Assembly (NCBI GenBank): GCA_937944075.1 | Contig: CALDZZ010000136.1 | Location: 1-7,658, forward strand | Direction: 5' to 3' | Length of the DNA stretch: 7,658 nt | Source of the DNA: an uncultured Rhizobiaceae group bacterium | GTDB lineage: Bacteria; Pseudomonadota; Alphaproteobacteria; Rhizobiales; Rhizobiaceae | In this document: one piece after another, positions 1 to 6,782 of the stretch | How positions within the stretch are numbered: position 1 is the first letter of the stretch | Layout of the letters: each line of letters begins with the position of its first letter | Translations under genes and position numbers: made by a program | The notes under the pieces: model-generated | The model's database searches: none | Seen by the model: only the letters and a program-made list of their open reading frames with translations | What the model was told of the DNA's origin: nothing

Positions 1-191
1 ACAAACAGCAGGATAATCCTTAACACAATCGCCATGCCGATGCCCATCTGGCGAACTTTCTTCTGGCTCTCGGCCGGCGCTCTTTTGGACTCAATCGCGA
101 TATAGAGCAGATTATCAAAGCCAAGCACCAGCTGCAGCAGAATTAGCATTAGCAAGGTAAGCATATTGTCGAATGTTAAGAGTTCCAGCAT
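1..191 (-). CDS. TerC-family integral membrane protein, N-terminal part (3' end outside window)
   Basis: The complement strand reads from an ATG at 191 down to the window edge, giving 63 codons of an open frame with no stop. The peptide starts MLELLTFDNML and has a hydrophobic helix (about residues 10-33) containing the segment QLVLGFDNLLYIAIESKR. A basic loop follows (SQKKVRQMG), and a second hydrophobic helix begins at about residue 51. The LGFDN-LLYIAI stretch in the first helix, with the basic loop after it, is characteristic of the TerC/Alx family of multi-pass membrane proteins, which are associated with metal ion (manganese) export and tellurite resistance. A ribosome-binding sequence GGGGGTGAT lies just before the ATG on this strand. 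The gene is transcribed away from the pilus operon, so a functional link is not implied. The family call rests on the N-terminus only; the exact substrate cannot be given. Confidence 0.8.
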   Translation of the reverse strand, partial: MLELLTFDNMLTLLMLILLQLVLGFDNLLYIAIESKRAPAESQKKVRQMGIGMAIVLRIILLF

Positions 192-438
192 GAAATCACC
201 CCCGAAAGTGAATAAATTACATAAAATTTTAAGCGTCTCAGCGCTTCATGGTTACCGCTTCGTATACAAATTTTTCAAATATGGCAATTTTTAAAGCCTT
301 TGTTTACCACAACTTGTGAAATAGCACTTTCTGTCAGCTTTTATCAGCTCCCTGCTCCCAAAATTAACAAGTTACTTATGAGACGCGGTCTAGCTTAGCC
401 ACAGCGTTAATCTTTTTATAGCAGGGAAAGTTTTTAAA
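192..438. promoter_or_regulatory. Divergent intergenic region between the TerC-like gene and cpaB
   Basis: This 247-bp AT-rich gap separates two divergent genes, so it should contain promoters for both. I see no convincing sigma-70 pair. Weak candidates for cpaB are TTGTGA (314-319) with TTTTAT (339-344, spacer 19), and a TTTATA box at 415-420 with no good -35 at the right distance. On the minus strand a TATAC box lies around 263-267. A short inverted repeat AAGCG (231-235) / CGCTT (242-246) and two near-copies CGCTTCAT (242-249) and CGCTTCGT (256-263) sit about 40-70 bp upstream of the TerC-like start codon and could be an operator. No coding capacity beyond a 12-codon and a 6-codon mini-ORF is present. 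That a promoter lies here is inferred from gene orientation; its exact position is not established. Confidence 0.5.
231..246. repeat. Short inverted repeat in the divergent promoter region
   Basis: AAGCG at 231-235 and CGCTT at 242-246 form a 5-bp inverted repeat around a 6-base centre. A second CGCTTC follows at 256-261. It could be a regulator half-site pair or chance. There is no T-run after it on the + strand, so it does not look like a + strand terminator. Confidence 0.25.
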
Positions 439-1266
439 GTGAGTGGAAAACTAATCATTATGGCAGGTCTGGCAGTCGCCTTTGGCGCAACCAGCTATGT
501 CGGCGGAAATTACTACCTTGAAAACCAGGCACGCGCCCTGTCGGATGCGCGGATCAACGAGTTGGAAACAAACAGACCCGTGGTTCAGGAAGTTGAACTG
601 GCGAAGGTTGTCGTTGCCAGCACGGAATTGCAATTTGGTCAGGTGATCGACGAATCCATGCTAAAGGTCGTTGACTGGCCACAGGACGCATTTCCTGAAG
701 GCGCTTTCACAGCCACTTCAGAAGTCATCAGTGACGGGAACCGCCGTGTGCTTACGCCGATTTTCCCGGGCGAACCGATTATCACAGCAAAGCTGACCGG
801 AGAAAACGGTCGCGCAGGCCTTTCCGGCATTATCACCGAGGGAATGCGCGCAGTCACCGTTCCCGTAGACATGGTCAACGGTGTTGCAGGCTTCATTCAA
901 CCGGGCGACCGTGTAGACATCCTGATTACCAAAAACTCTCAGGAAAATAACGAGACTTCATCTGAAATTCTGATGGAATACGTGAAAATTCTTTCTGTTG
1001 ACCAAAATGCAGGCGCCCGCAACCAGACGGCGCAGCTTGCAAACTCGGTCACCATTGAAACAGACGCAAAAGGCGCACAAAAAGTTGCCTGGGGTCTGAA
1101 TGTGGGAACCCTATCCCTCACCTTGAGAGGCGCAGGCGATTCTGCCGCCATTAAGAAAGACGACAACAGCCTGCTGTCTTTTGAATCAAGCGCACCAAAG
1201 CGAACATCCGTCAGGGTTGTCGCAGGTGAAAAAATACAGGAATTCGATGTCGTTGTTGAAGAGTAA
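439..1266 (+). CDS. cpaB: Tad pilus assembly protein CpaB/RcpC
   Basis: This encodes a 275-residue periplasmic assembly protein of the Tad pilus secretion system, thought to help build or stabilise the secretin channel. An N-terminal hydrophobic segment (about residues 5-24, LIIMAGLAVAFGATSYVGG) would anchor it in the inner membrane. A SAF-type domain follows (about 57-120), starting VVVASTEL and including VDWPQDAFPEGAF. The RcpC/CpaB domain begins at about residue 135 with GMRAVTVPVDMVNGVAGF, then FIQPGDRVDILIT (152-164), the family hallmark. The length is within the usual CpaB range. The start is GTG: no ATG or other start lies in frame between the upstream TAG at 391 and 439, and an AGGGA (423-427) lies 11 bases upstream. 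The next in-frame start, ATG at 460, would cut into the membrane anchor. It is the first gene of the operon, and cpaC follows after 52 bp. The identification is secure. Confidence 0.95.
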   Translation: MSGKLIIMAGLAVAFGATSYVGGNYYLENQARALSDARINELETNRPVVQEVELAKVVVASTELQFGQVIDESMLKVVDWPQDAFPEGAFTATSEVISDGNRRVLTPIFPGEPIITAKLTGENGRAGLSGIITEGMRAVTVPVDMVNGVAGFIQPGDRVDILITKNSQENNETSSEILMEYVKILSVDQNAGARNQTAQLANSVTIETDAKGAQKVAWGLNVGTLSLTLRGAGDSAAIKKDDNSLLSFESSAPKRTSVRVVAGEKIQEFDVVVEE

Positions 1267-1308
1267 GAGAAGAAAATACTCAACAATTACAATGACTAAT
1301 ACGCATAT

Positions 1309-1313
1309 GGGGA
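1309..1313 (+). promoter_or_regulatory. Ribosome-binding site that decides the cpaC start
   Basis: GGGGA lies 5 bases upstream of the ATG at 1319. The same GGGGACAA octamer also precedes cpaE (3047-3054). The upstream in-frame starts (ATG at 1292 and 1307) have no comparable site, and using them would place extra polar residues before the signal peptide. Confidence 0.6.
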
Positions 1314-1318
1314 CAATC

Positions 1319-2743
1319 ATGAAACGTCTAGCCTTTAACACAACAGGCACTTTGAGAAATTGCCTTGCCGCAACAGGACTTGCAATCCTTGCGCTGGCAA
1401 CACCACTGCCAACCACAAGCATTGCACTGGCAGAAAACGGTGTTATCCACCTTAAGGCTTCGCAAAACACGAAGACCATGAAGATCACCAAATCCAAACC
1501 GAAAACGGTACGCACAGACCGCTCTTTCAGCGAAATTGTTGTTGGTGATCCGGAAGTGGCAAGCGTCAGCCCTCTGACCGACCGCTCGTTTTATGTAATC
1601 GGCACCGCACCCGGCACAACCGGCATCGCACTTTATGATGAAGACAGTAATCTGGTGGGCCTGCTGGACATTGAAGTAGGCGCAAACACAAACCAGATCA
1701 ACGCAGCGCTTAATGAGGCATTGCCAAAATCAAAAGTAAAGGCAACCACAACCAATGGTCGTGTTGTCTTGAAAGGCAAGGCAAATGGCGCTGTTGCTGC
1801 AGCAAAAGCCCGAGCAATTGCCAAAAAGTTTGATCCAGAGCTGGTTGATACAGTCAAGGTGGAAGGCTCACAGCAAGTAAACCTTGAAGTTCGCTTCATT
1901 GAAGCACGCAGAAACAACGGCAAAGAGCTGGGCATCAACCTGAATGCAAGAAGAGCAACAGGCGGTGCGGCAGCCAATGTGATTGACTCAACCCTTACCA
2001 CACTTGTAACGGGTGGCCTGCCCTTCGGACAGTTCGTGACACGGATCATTGAAGCAGGCACAAATGTTGACTTGACCATTAACGCGCTCGAAGATCGCAA
2101 CCTGGTCAGAAGTCTGGCCGAGCCAAATCTGGTTGCCTTGTCAGGTGATACAGCAAGCTTCCTTGCCGGGGGTGAATTCCCGATACCGGTCGCACAGGAT
2201 GGTGGCAGTATTTCAGTTGAATTCAAGCCGTTTGGCGTTGGGTTGAAATTTACGCCAACCGTGCTGGATAACGGCCTGATCAACCTGAAACTTGCACCGG
2301 AAGTCAGTGAAATCGACACGGCAAACCAGATCGAGATTGGTAACAACCTTTCAATTCCCGGCCTCGTGGTAAGACGGGCTGAAACAACCCTTGAATTGCG
2401 TGACGGACAAACATTTGTATTGGGCGGCCTGTTGCAAAAAGGCTCAAAATACAACAAGCGCCAGTTGCCATGGCTGGGTGATGTGCCGATCCTTGGCGCC
2501 CTCTTCCGAAGTGCTGATTTCAAGAAATCCGAGAGTGACCTTGTCATCATCGTCACCCCTCGCCTTGTAAAGCCACTACGCCCGGGCGAAGAGCCGGCAA
2601 CACCGCTGGACGCTACTGCGCCTGCAAGTGAAGTCGACCTGTTTGCCAATGGAAACCTTGAAGTAAAACGCTCTCATCTTCGCACGCTGGCCGCTGCCAA
2701 GGAAGGCGCTCTAAAATCAGGCCATATCATAGAATTGGAATAA
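1319..2743 (+). CDS. cpaC: Tad pilus outer-membrane secretin CpaC/RcpA
   Basis: This encodes a 474-residue secretin that forms the outer-membrane pore through which the Flp pilus is extruded. A Sec signal peptide is visible: basic start MKRL, hydrophobic core at about 16-30, and a likely cut after IALA (residue 38). Next comes the pilus/secretin N-terminal domain (about 45-118), with the typical RSFSEIVVGDPEVASVSPLT stretch. A BON-like region follows (about 125-185, containing NGRVVLKGKA). The secretin domain begins at about residue 190 with VRFIEARRNNGKELGIN. It contains EPNLVALSG-TASFLAGGEFPIPV, FVLGGLL (366-372) and PWLGDVPILGALF (384-396), and ends with VIIVTPRLVKP. About 55 residues follow as a charged tail. 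The frame is open upstream into cpaB as far as 1181, but the ATG at 1319 has the best ribosome site and puts the signal peptide at the terminus. The lipoprotein gene begins 4 bp after the stop. Confidence 0.96.
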   Translation: MKRLAFNTTGTLRNCLAATGLAILALATPLPTTSIALAENGVIHLKASQNTKTMKITKSKPKTVRTDRSFSEIVVGDPEVASVSPLTDRSFYVIGTAPGTTGIALYDEDSNLVGLLDIEVGANTNQINAALNEALPKSKVKATTTNGRVVLKGKANGAVAAAKARAIAKKFDPELVDTVKVEGSQQVNLEVRFIEARRNNGKELGINLNARRATGGAAANVIDSTLTTLVTGGLPFGQFVTRIIEAGTNVDLTINALEDRNLVRSLAEPNLVALSGDTASFLAGGEFPIPVAQDGGSISVEFKPFGVGLKFTPTVLDNGLINLKLAPEVSEIDTANQIEIGNNLSIPGLVVRRAETTLELRDGQTFVLGGLLQKGSKYNKRQLPWLGDVPILGALFRSADFKKSESDLVIIVTPRLVKPLRPGEEPATPLDATAPASEVDLFANGNLEVKRSHLRTLAAAKEGALKSGHIIELE

Positions 2744-2747
2744 ATTA

Positions 2748-3026
2748 ATGTTTAAAAACAGTATCTTGTCAACAACCGCTCTTGGCCTGATCTTCACTCT
2801 TTCAGGGTGCAGCTATCACGAAAGAACCGAAGGTGCCACATCATTTGCAGGCGATGCGCAAGCAATCAACATAGCAAAGTCAACGGTCGATCCATGGAAC
2901 CGCAACGCCTACAACAACAAGATTGAAGGTGACGGAGAAAGACTTGGCGAAACGGTTGCCAGATATAAAAAAGATGAAAAAGAAGCAGAGCAGCAAATTG
3001 GACGCGTCAACACGACTTCCAACTGA
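2748..3026 (+). CDS. Small Tad-locus lipoprotein in the CpaD position
   Basis: This encodes a 92-residue predicted lipoprotein. The signal peptide MFKNSILSTTALGLIFT ends in a lipobox L18-S19-G20-C21, so the mature, lipidated protein would be about 72 residues. The mature part is hydrophilic. A central motif DPWNRNAYNNKIEGDGERLG is followed by RYKKDEKEAEQQIGR, a charged, probably helical end. It starts 4 bp after cpaC, with GGAAT (2738-2742) inside the cpaC end as the ribosome site, so translation is probably coupled. The slot between cpaC and cpaE normally holds cpaD, a roughly 200-residue secretin-associated lipoprotein. I recall short Tad-locus lipoproteins with a DPW-type motif in other alphaproteobacteria, but cannot confirm homology to CpaD. 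A role as a pilotin or secretin partner is inferred from position and lipobox only. Confidence 0.85.
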   Translation: MFKNSILSTTALGLIFTLSGCSYHERTEGATSFAGDAQAINIAKSTVDPWNRNAYNNKIEGDGERLGETVARYKKDEKEAEQQIGRVNTTSN

Positions 3027-3046
3027 TCAATAGCGAAATAACCGAC

Positions 3047-3051
3047 GGGGA
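3047..3051 (+). promoter_or_regulatory. Ribosome-binding site of cpaE
   Basis: GGGGA lies 9 bases before the cpaE ATG at 3061, within the 34-bp gap after the lipoprotein gene. Nothing resembling a promoter or terminator is visible in the gap. Confidence 0.5.
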
Positions 3052-3060
3052 CAACGGACA

Positions 3061-4293
3061 ATGTCGCAGGAAAAAGAAACAAATCAAACCAGCAAGCTAG
3101 TGCTTGTATCGCAGGACATGGAATTGGTGAACCTTGCAAAAGGTGCCATCCCAAATACGGATCAGCAGACAGTTCAGGTTATCAACAAACCGATATCTGA
3201 CATCGTCTCCGACATGCGCAACATTGATGCAACTGCCATGATACTGGATATAGACGCCACCAAGGTTGAAGAGTTTGAGCATTTGCAAAAGATCAAGCGC
3301 ATGGCTGACAACAACATGCCGATTATTGTCATATCCGGCAACTTCAGCCCGGCTGCTGCGCGTATTCTGATTCAGCTGAAAGTGTCAGACTTCCTGGTGA
3401 AGCCAGTTCAGACATCCGATTTCGTGCGCTCTTGTAACAACGCGCTTAAAATCAACACCCATGAAGCGAATGTGCAGCCACAGTTCATATCGTTTATGCC
3501 TGCTTCTGGCGGCGTCGGCACCACTGCCCTGGCAATTGAAACAGCTTCCATATTAAATGCACACGGGCAAAGTATTGGCCGCACAACCTGTATTGTAGAC
3601 TTGAATTTCCAGCATGGCTCTTGTGCAGAATACCTCGATATTGAACCACGGTTTGATATTACGGAGATTGAAAACTCTCCCGAGCGTCTGGACAGACAAT
3701 TGCTGGATGTCATGCTGTCAAAGCACGAAAGTGGGTTGTCTGTTATCAGCGCCCCAAATCAGCCGACCGAAATGCGCTCGTTTAAAGGTGCACTTGTCGT
3801 AAAATTGCTGGATCTTGTTTCAGCATATTTTGACAATGTGGTCATTGACCTTCCAAGAACCTGGTTCCCCTGGACAGAAACCGTCGTAACAGGTTCTGAC
3901 AAGCTCTTTGTGGTTGCAGACATGACGGTCCCCTCCATTCGTCACTCTCACAGGCTGGTAAAGGCTGTTGAAGAGCGCATTGGCAAGCAGGCTAATCCAA
4001 AGATTATTGTAAACCGCATGGACTTCCGCAAAAACGCATCCGGCTTGAATGCAGGCGACGTTGAATCGGCATTGGGTGATTATTTTGCTGCTGGGGTACC
4101 GAATAATTACGGCCTAGTGCGCGATGCAGTGGACCGAGGCGTAACAATCGGCTCAGTCGAGGCAGACAATAACGTCACCAACGCACTGTCCAGGATTATC
4201 CTTGAGGGAGAAGAACTCCACTCAAAGGAAAAGAACAAGAAATCAGGCCTGATGAGCATCGGTCGTAATCTGTTAAAACGCAAGGCAGGGTAA
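3061..4293 (+). CDS. cpaE: Tad pilus localisation protein CpaE/TadZ, receiver-like domain fused to MinD/ParA-like ATPase fold
   Basis: This 410-residue cytoplasmic protein is expected to place the Tad machinery in the cell. Residues about 12-130 form a receiver-like domain: strand KLVLVS (12-17), AMILDIDA with candidate phospho-acceptor D63, VISG (90-93) and the conserved FLVKPV (K114). The usual acidic pair after the first strand is replaced by S17-Q18-D19. The MinD-like domain starts at about 140. Its P-loop reads ASGGVGTTALA (148-158), so both lysines of the deviant Walker A motif (KGGxGKT) are replaced, by S149 and T154. The A' motif is VDLNFQ (179-184), with N182 where MinD has its second Asp. 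Walker B is VVIDLP (260-265, D263). YLDIEP (191-196) is typical of CpaE. The C-terminus GLMSIGRNLLKRKAG could be an amphipathic, membrane-binding helix like that of MinD. ATP hydrolysis is therefore doubtful. cpaF follows after 9 bp. Confidence 0.93.
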   Translation: MSQEKETNQTSKLVLVSQDMELVNLAKGAIPNTDQQTVQVINKPISDIVSDMRNIDATAMILDIDATKVEEFEHLQKIKRMADNNMPIIVISGNFSPAAARILIQLKVSDFLVKPVQTSDFVRSCNNALKINTHEANVQPQFISFMPASGGVGTTALAIETASILNAHGQSIGRTTCIVDLNFQHGSCAEYLDIEPRFDITEIENSPERLDRQLLDVMLSKHESGLSVISAPNQPTEMRSFKGALVVKLLDLVSAYFDNVVIDLPRTWFPWTETVVTGSDKLFVVADMTVPSIRHSHRLVKAVEERIGKQANPKIIVNRMDFRKNASGLNAGDVESALGDYFAAGVPNNYGLVRDAVDRGVTIGSVEADNNVTNALSRIILEGEELHSKEKNKKSGLMSIGRNLLKRKAG

Positions 4294-4302
4294 TATCTGA
4301 TC

Positions 4303-5790
4303 ATGAGTAGCCGTTTCTCCGACATTCAAACCTTCGATGATGACTTCGACTTTGACGAGCCGATCCCTGCACCAATTGCAAGAACCCCTCAGGCTCCCCT
4401 GCCCGAGGTAAACGCCGAAAGTGCACCAATTGCACCGCAGGATATTCCTAAATCCGTCAAAGAAAAGAAACCGGTCTCAATTCATGAAATTGGTGCAGGA
4501 GAAATTACGCCTGCAAAGCAGAAGATTCTTGATGCAAAAATCCAGTTGCACAAGCAAATGCTGGAAGAATTCAATCTTGTAGCCCTGGAAGAACTGCCAC
4601 GTGACCAGCTAATCAACGAGATTGGCAAGTTTGTTGCAGATTATGTGGCCAAAGAGCGTTTGCCGCTTAACAACCAGGAACTTGAAGAGTTTGTCGGCAC
4701 AGTTGTTGATGAAATGACAGGCCTTGGCCCTCTTGAGCCGCTTATGCGAAATGATGATATCAGTGACATTCTGATTAACGGCCCAAACAATTGCTTTGCA
4801 GAAATAAAAGGCGTCCTGCAGCCCATTACAATTCCGTTCAAGGATGAGGCGCATCTGGTCAGGATTATCGGCAAGATTGTTGCAGGTGTTGGCCGCCGGA
4901 TTGATGAATCAAACCCGATGTGTGACGCGCGCATGCCGGACGGTTCACGTTTCAACGCTGCCATTCGCCCAATCACAATTGATGGCCCTCTTGTTTCAAT
5001 TCGTAAATTCAAGGAAGACAAGCTCACCCTTGATAAACTGGTAGGCTTTAATGCGCTTGCACCGCAAATGGCTGAAGTAATGCAACACGCAGTGGCAGCA
5101 CGCATGACCACCATTATTTCAGGTGGTACGGGTACAGGTAAGACAACAATGCTAAACGCCCTGTCTGCCTTTATTAATCCAAAAGAACGCGTTCTCACGA
5201 TTGAAGACGCCGCTGAATTGACACTGCAAATCCCTCATGTTGGCCGTATGGAAACGCGTCCGCCCAATAATGAGGGTGTTGGTGAAATCAAACAACGCGA
5301 TCTTGTGAAAAACGCCCTTCGCATGCGCCCTGACCGAGTTATTCTGGGCGAGGTTCGTGGCGAGGAATGTTTCGACATGCTTCAGGCCATGAACACAGGC
5401 CACGAAGGATCGATGGCGACCATTCACTCCAATACCTGCCGTGATGCAATTGGTCGTATGGAACAAATGCTTGGCATGACAGGGATGCCAATGACTGTCT
5501 CCTCAATCAGAAGTCAAATCTCCAGTGCGGTTCACCTGATTATTCAGCTGACACGTTTGTCAGATGGACAACGTAAAGTCACCAGCATTTCAGAGATAAC
5601 AGGCATGGAGGGCGACATCATTCAGATGCAGGAAATCTTCCGTTACAAGCGCACCGGCATGACAGCAGACCACAAGATACTGGGTCACTTTGAGGCAACA
5701 GGCGTTCGCCCGCGTTTTCTTGAAGAGCTGGAAGCCATGGGCATCGAACTGGATGGCGACATTTTTGAACCGGGTATAGAATTGGAATGA
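4303..5790 (+). CDS. cpaF: Tad pilus secretion ATPase CpaF/TadA
   Basis: This encodes a 495-residue hexameric GspE/VirB11-family ATPase, the motor at the cytoplasmic face of the Tad machine. An acidic, proline/alanine-rich leader (about 1-60, with APIA at 25-28 and 43-46) precedes a helical N-terminal domain with LGPLEPLMRNDDISDILINGP. The catalytic core has Walker A GGTGTGKTT (274-282, K280), an Asp box TIEDAAELTLQIPH, Walker B RVILGEVRGEE (E350), and the histidine motif TGHEGSMATIHSN (H367, H375). All key residues are present, so the enzyme should be active. Length and order fit CpaF. The ATG at 4303 has only a distant ribosome-like site (AGGG at 4287-4290, 12 bases away), so coupling to the cpaE stop at 4293 is likely. 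The stop overlaps the tadB start in ATGA. The 5' coding part carries long inverted repeats, reported separately. Confidence 0.97.
   Translation: MSSRFSDIQTFDDDFDFDEPIPAPIARTPQAPLPEVNAESAPIAPQDIPKSVKEKKPVSIHEIGAGEITPAKQKILDAKIQLHKQMLEEFNLVALEELPRDQLINEIGKFVADYVAKERLPLNNQELEEFVGTVVDEMTGLGPLEPLMRNDDISDILINGPNNCFAEIKGVLQPITIPFKDEAHLVRIIGKIVAGVGRRIDESNPMCDARMPDGSRFNAAIRPITIDGPLVSIRKFKEDKLTLDKLVGFNALAPQMAEVMQHAVAARMTTIISGGTGTGKTTMLNALSAFINPKERVLTIEDAAELTLQIPHVGRMETRPPNNEGVGEIKQRDLVKNALRMRPDRVILGEVRGEECFDMLQAMNTGHEGSMATIHSNTCRDAIGRMEQMLGMTGMPMTVSSIRSQISSAVHLIIQLTRLSDGQRKVTSISEITGMEGDIIQMQEIFRYKRTGMTADHKILGHFEATGVRPRFLEELEAMGIELDGDIFEPGIELE
4366..4499 (+). repeat. Inverted and direct repeats in the 5' coding part of cpaF
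   Basis: CCTGCACCAATT (4366-4377) and AATTGGTGCAGG (4488-4499) form a perfect 12-bp inverted repeat about 110 bases apart. TGCACCAATTGCA occurs twice in the same orientation and frame (4368-4380 and 4422-4434). The second copy can also pair over 10 bp (4422-4431 with 4488-4497), so two alternative RNA stems are possible. The direct repeat encodes the two APIA segments of the CpaF leader. Whether the structure forms or matters is unknown. Confidence 0.5.
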
Positions 5791-6773
5791 GTGGTTTTTT
5801 CGAAAACGGGTTTACCCCTGTCCATGCAATGTTGATTGCATCGGTATTTTTTGCCTTTGTTATCGTCGAGTTGGGCTACATGATCATGTCGCCAAACGAG
5901 AACGGTAAAAAGCGCATCAACCGACGCATGGCCATTACGGATGGCAAGAACAAGATGAGCCAGAAGAACATTCTGGTTCAGCTTAGAAAAGAGCGTGGCC
6001 TGGATGAAAACGGTATGTTGGTCATGCCGTTGAAACGATTGAACCAGCTTATCCTGCGCTCAGGCCTGACCCTCGGCCTTAAACAGCTTGGCATTTATTA
6101 CCTTATCTATCTGACAGTCATGACAGTTGGTGTTTTCATCTATTGGCAATCATTGACCATAAGCGTGATCGCCCTGCCAATTTATACTTTCTTCCTGCCT
6201 TACATGTGGCTGAAAAGAAGAGCCAACAAGAAAACAGCCGCCTTTGGCGCGCAGCTTGCTGATGCGATTGACCTGATTACACGAAGCTTGAAGGCTGGTC
6301 ATCCGGTTCCAGTTGCTATTTCCATGGTGGCACGCGAAATGCCTGATCCGATTGGAACGGAATTTGGGATCGTTGTTGACGAGGTGACATACGGCTCCGA
6401 TCTGGTCACTGCACTGAACAACCTGTATGAGCGCGTTGACTTGCAGGACCTCCCGCTTCTGATTTCATCCATCTCCATCCAGTCAACAACAGGTGGTAAT
6501 CTGCGTGAAATCCTTGAAGGTCTTTCAACGGTTGTACGGGATCGCTTCAAGATGAAACGGAAAATCAAGGCCATATCGGCAGAAGGTCGAATGTCCGCGA
6601 TGTTCCTGTCTGCCATGCCTGTAATGCTGTTCTTTGCTTTGCAGTTTATCGTGCCTGATTATTATTCTGAAATCTGGGATGAAACGATTACCTGGTACCT
6701 TCTGGGCGGATTGGGCTTCTGGATGACAGTCGGCAATTTGCTGATCATGAAAATGGTATCCTTCAAAGTATAA
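5787..6773 (+). CDS. tadB: Tad pilus inner-membrane platform protein TadB (CpaG)
   Basis: This 328-residue polytopic protein of the GspF/T2SSF family pairs with TadC to form the inner-membrane platform on which CpaF acts. Predicted membrane segments lie at about 11-34, 102-120, 123-142, 269-289 and 304-325. Between the third and fourth is the cytoplasmic T2SSF domain (about 153-268), with FGAQLADAIDLITRSLKAGH, STTGGNLREILEGLS and the closing KIKAISAEGRMSA, all typical of TadB. The ATG overlaps the cpaF stop (ATGA, 5787-5790), and no good ribosome site precedes it, so translation is probably coupled to cpaF. The next in-frame ATG (5826, residue 14) would damage the first membrane segment. tadC follows after 9 bp. 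Length and topology are normal for the family. Confidence 0.95.
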   Translation: MSGFFENGFTPVHAMLIASVFFAFVIVELGYMIMSPNENGKKRINRRMAITDGKNKMSQKNILVQLRKERGLDENGMLVMPLKRLNQLILRSGLTLGLKQLGIYYLIYLTVMTVGVFIYWQSLTISVIALPIYTFFLPYMWLKRRANKKTAAFGAQLADAIDLITRSLKAGHPVPVAISMVAREMPDPIGTEFGIVVDEVTYGSDLVTALNNLYERVDLQDLPLLISSISIQSTTGGNLREILEGLSTVVRDRFKMKRKIKAISAEGRMSAMFLSAMPVMLFFALQFIVPDYYSEIWDETITWYLLGGLGFWMTVGNLLIMKMVSFKV

Positions 6774-6782
6774 GAGATAATA

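Noticed and set aside
281..319. A 12-codon mini-ORF (MAIFKAFVYHNL) in the intergenic region as a possible leader peptide or remnant pilin.
   Set aside because: It has no ribosome site, no pilin processing motif and no attenuator-like structure after it.
378..398. A 6-codon ORF (MRRGLA) upstream of cpaB as a possible regulatory uORF.
   Set aside because: It is too short to support and has no ribosome site.
1181..1318. The cpaC frame stays open 46 codons upstream of the chosen start, overlapping cpaB.
   Set aside because: The signal peptide and the GGGGA ribosome site fit ATG 1319. The extension lies mostly inside cpaB and would bury the signal peptide.
1633..2649. A 338-codon open frame on the minus strand within cpaC.
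   Set aside because: It is antisense to a well-supported secretin, and its composition (Ser/Arg/Pro-rich) is typical of a shadow frame, with no recognisable domain.
3027..3060. A possible terminator or internal promoter in the 34-bp gap before cpaE.
   Set aside because: No stem-loop with a T-run and no promoter-like boxes are seen; the gap holds only the cpaE ribosome site.
4641..5198. A 185-codon minus-strand frame within cpaF.
   Set aside because: It is antisense to the conserved ATPase core, with no family resemblance and no ribosome site noticed.
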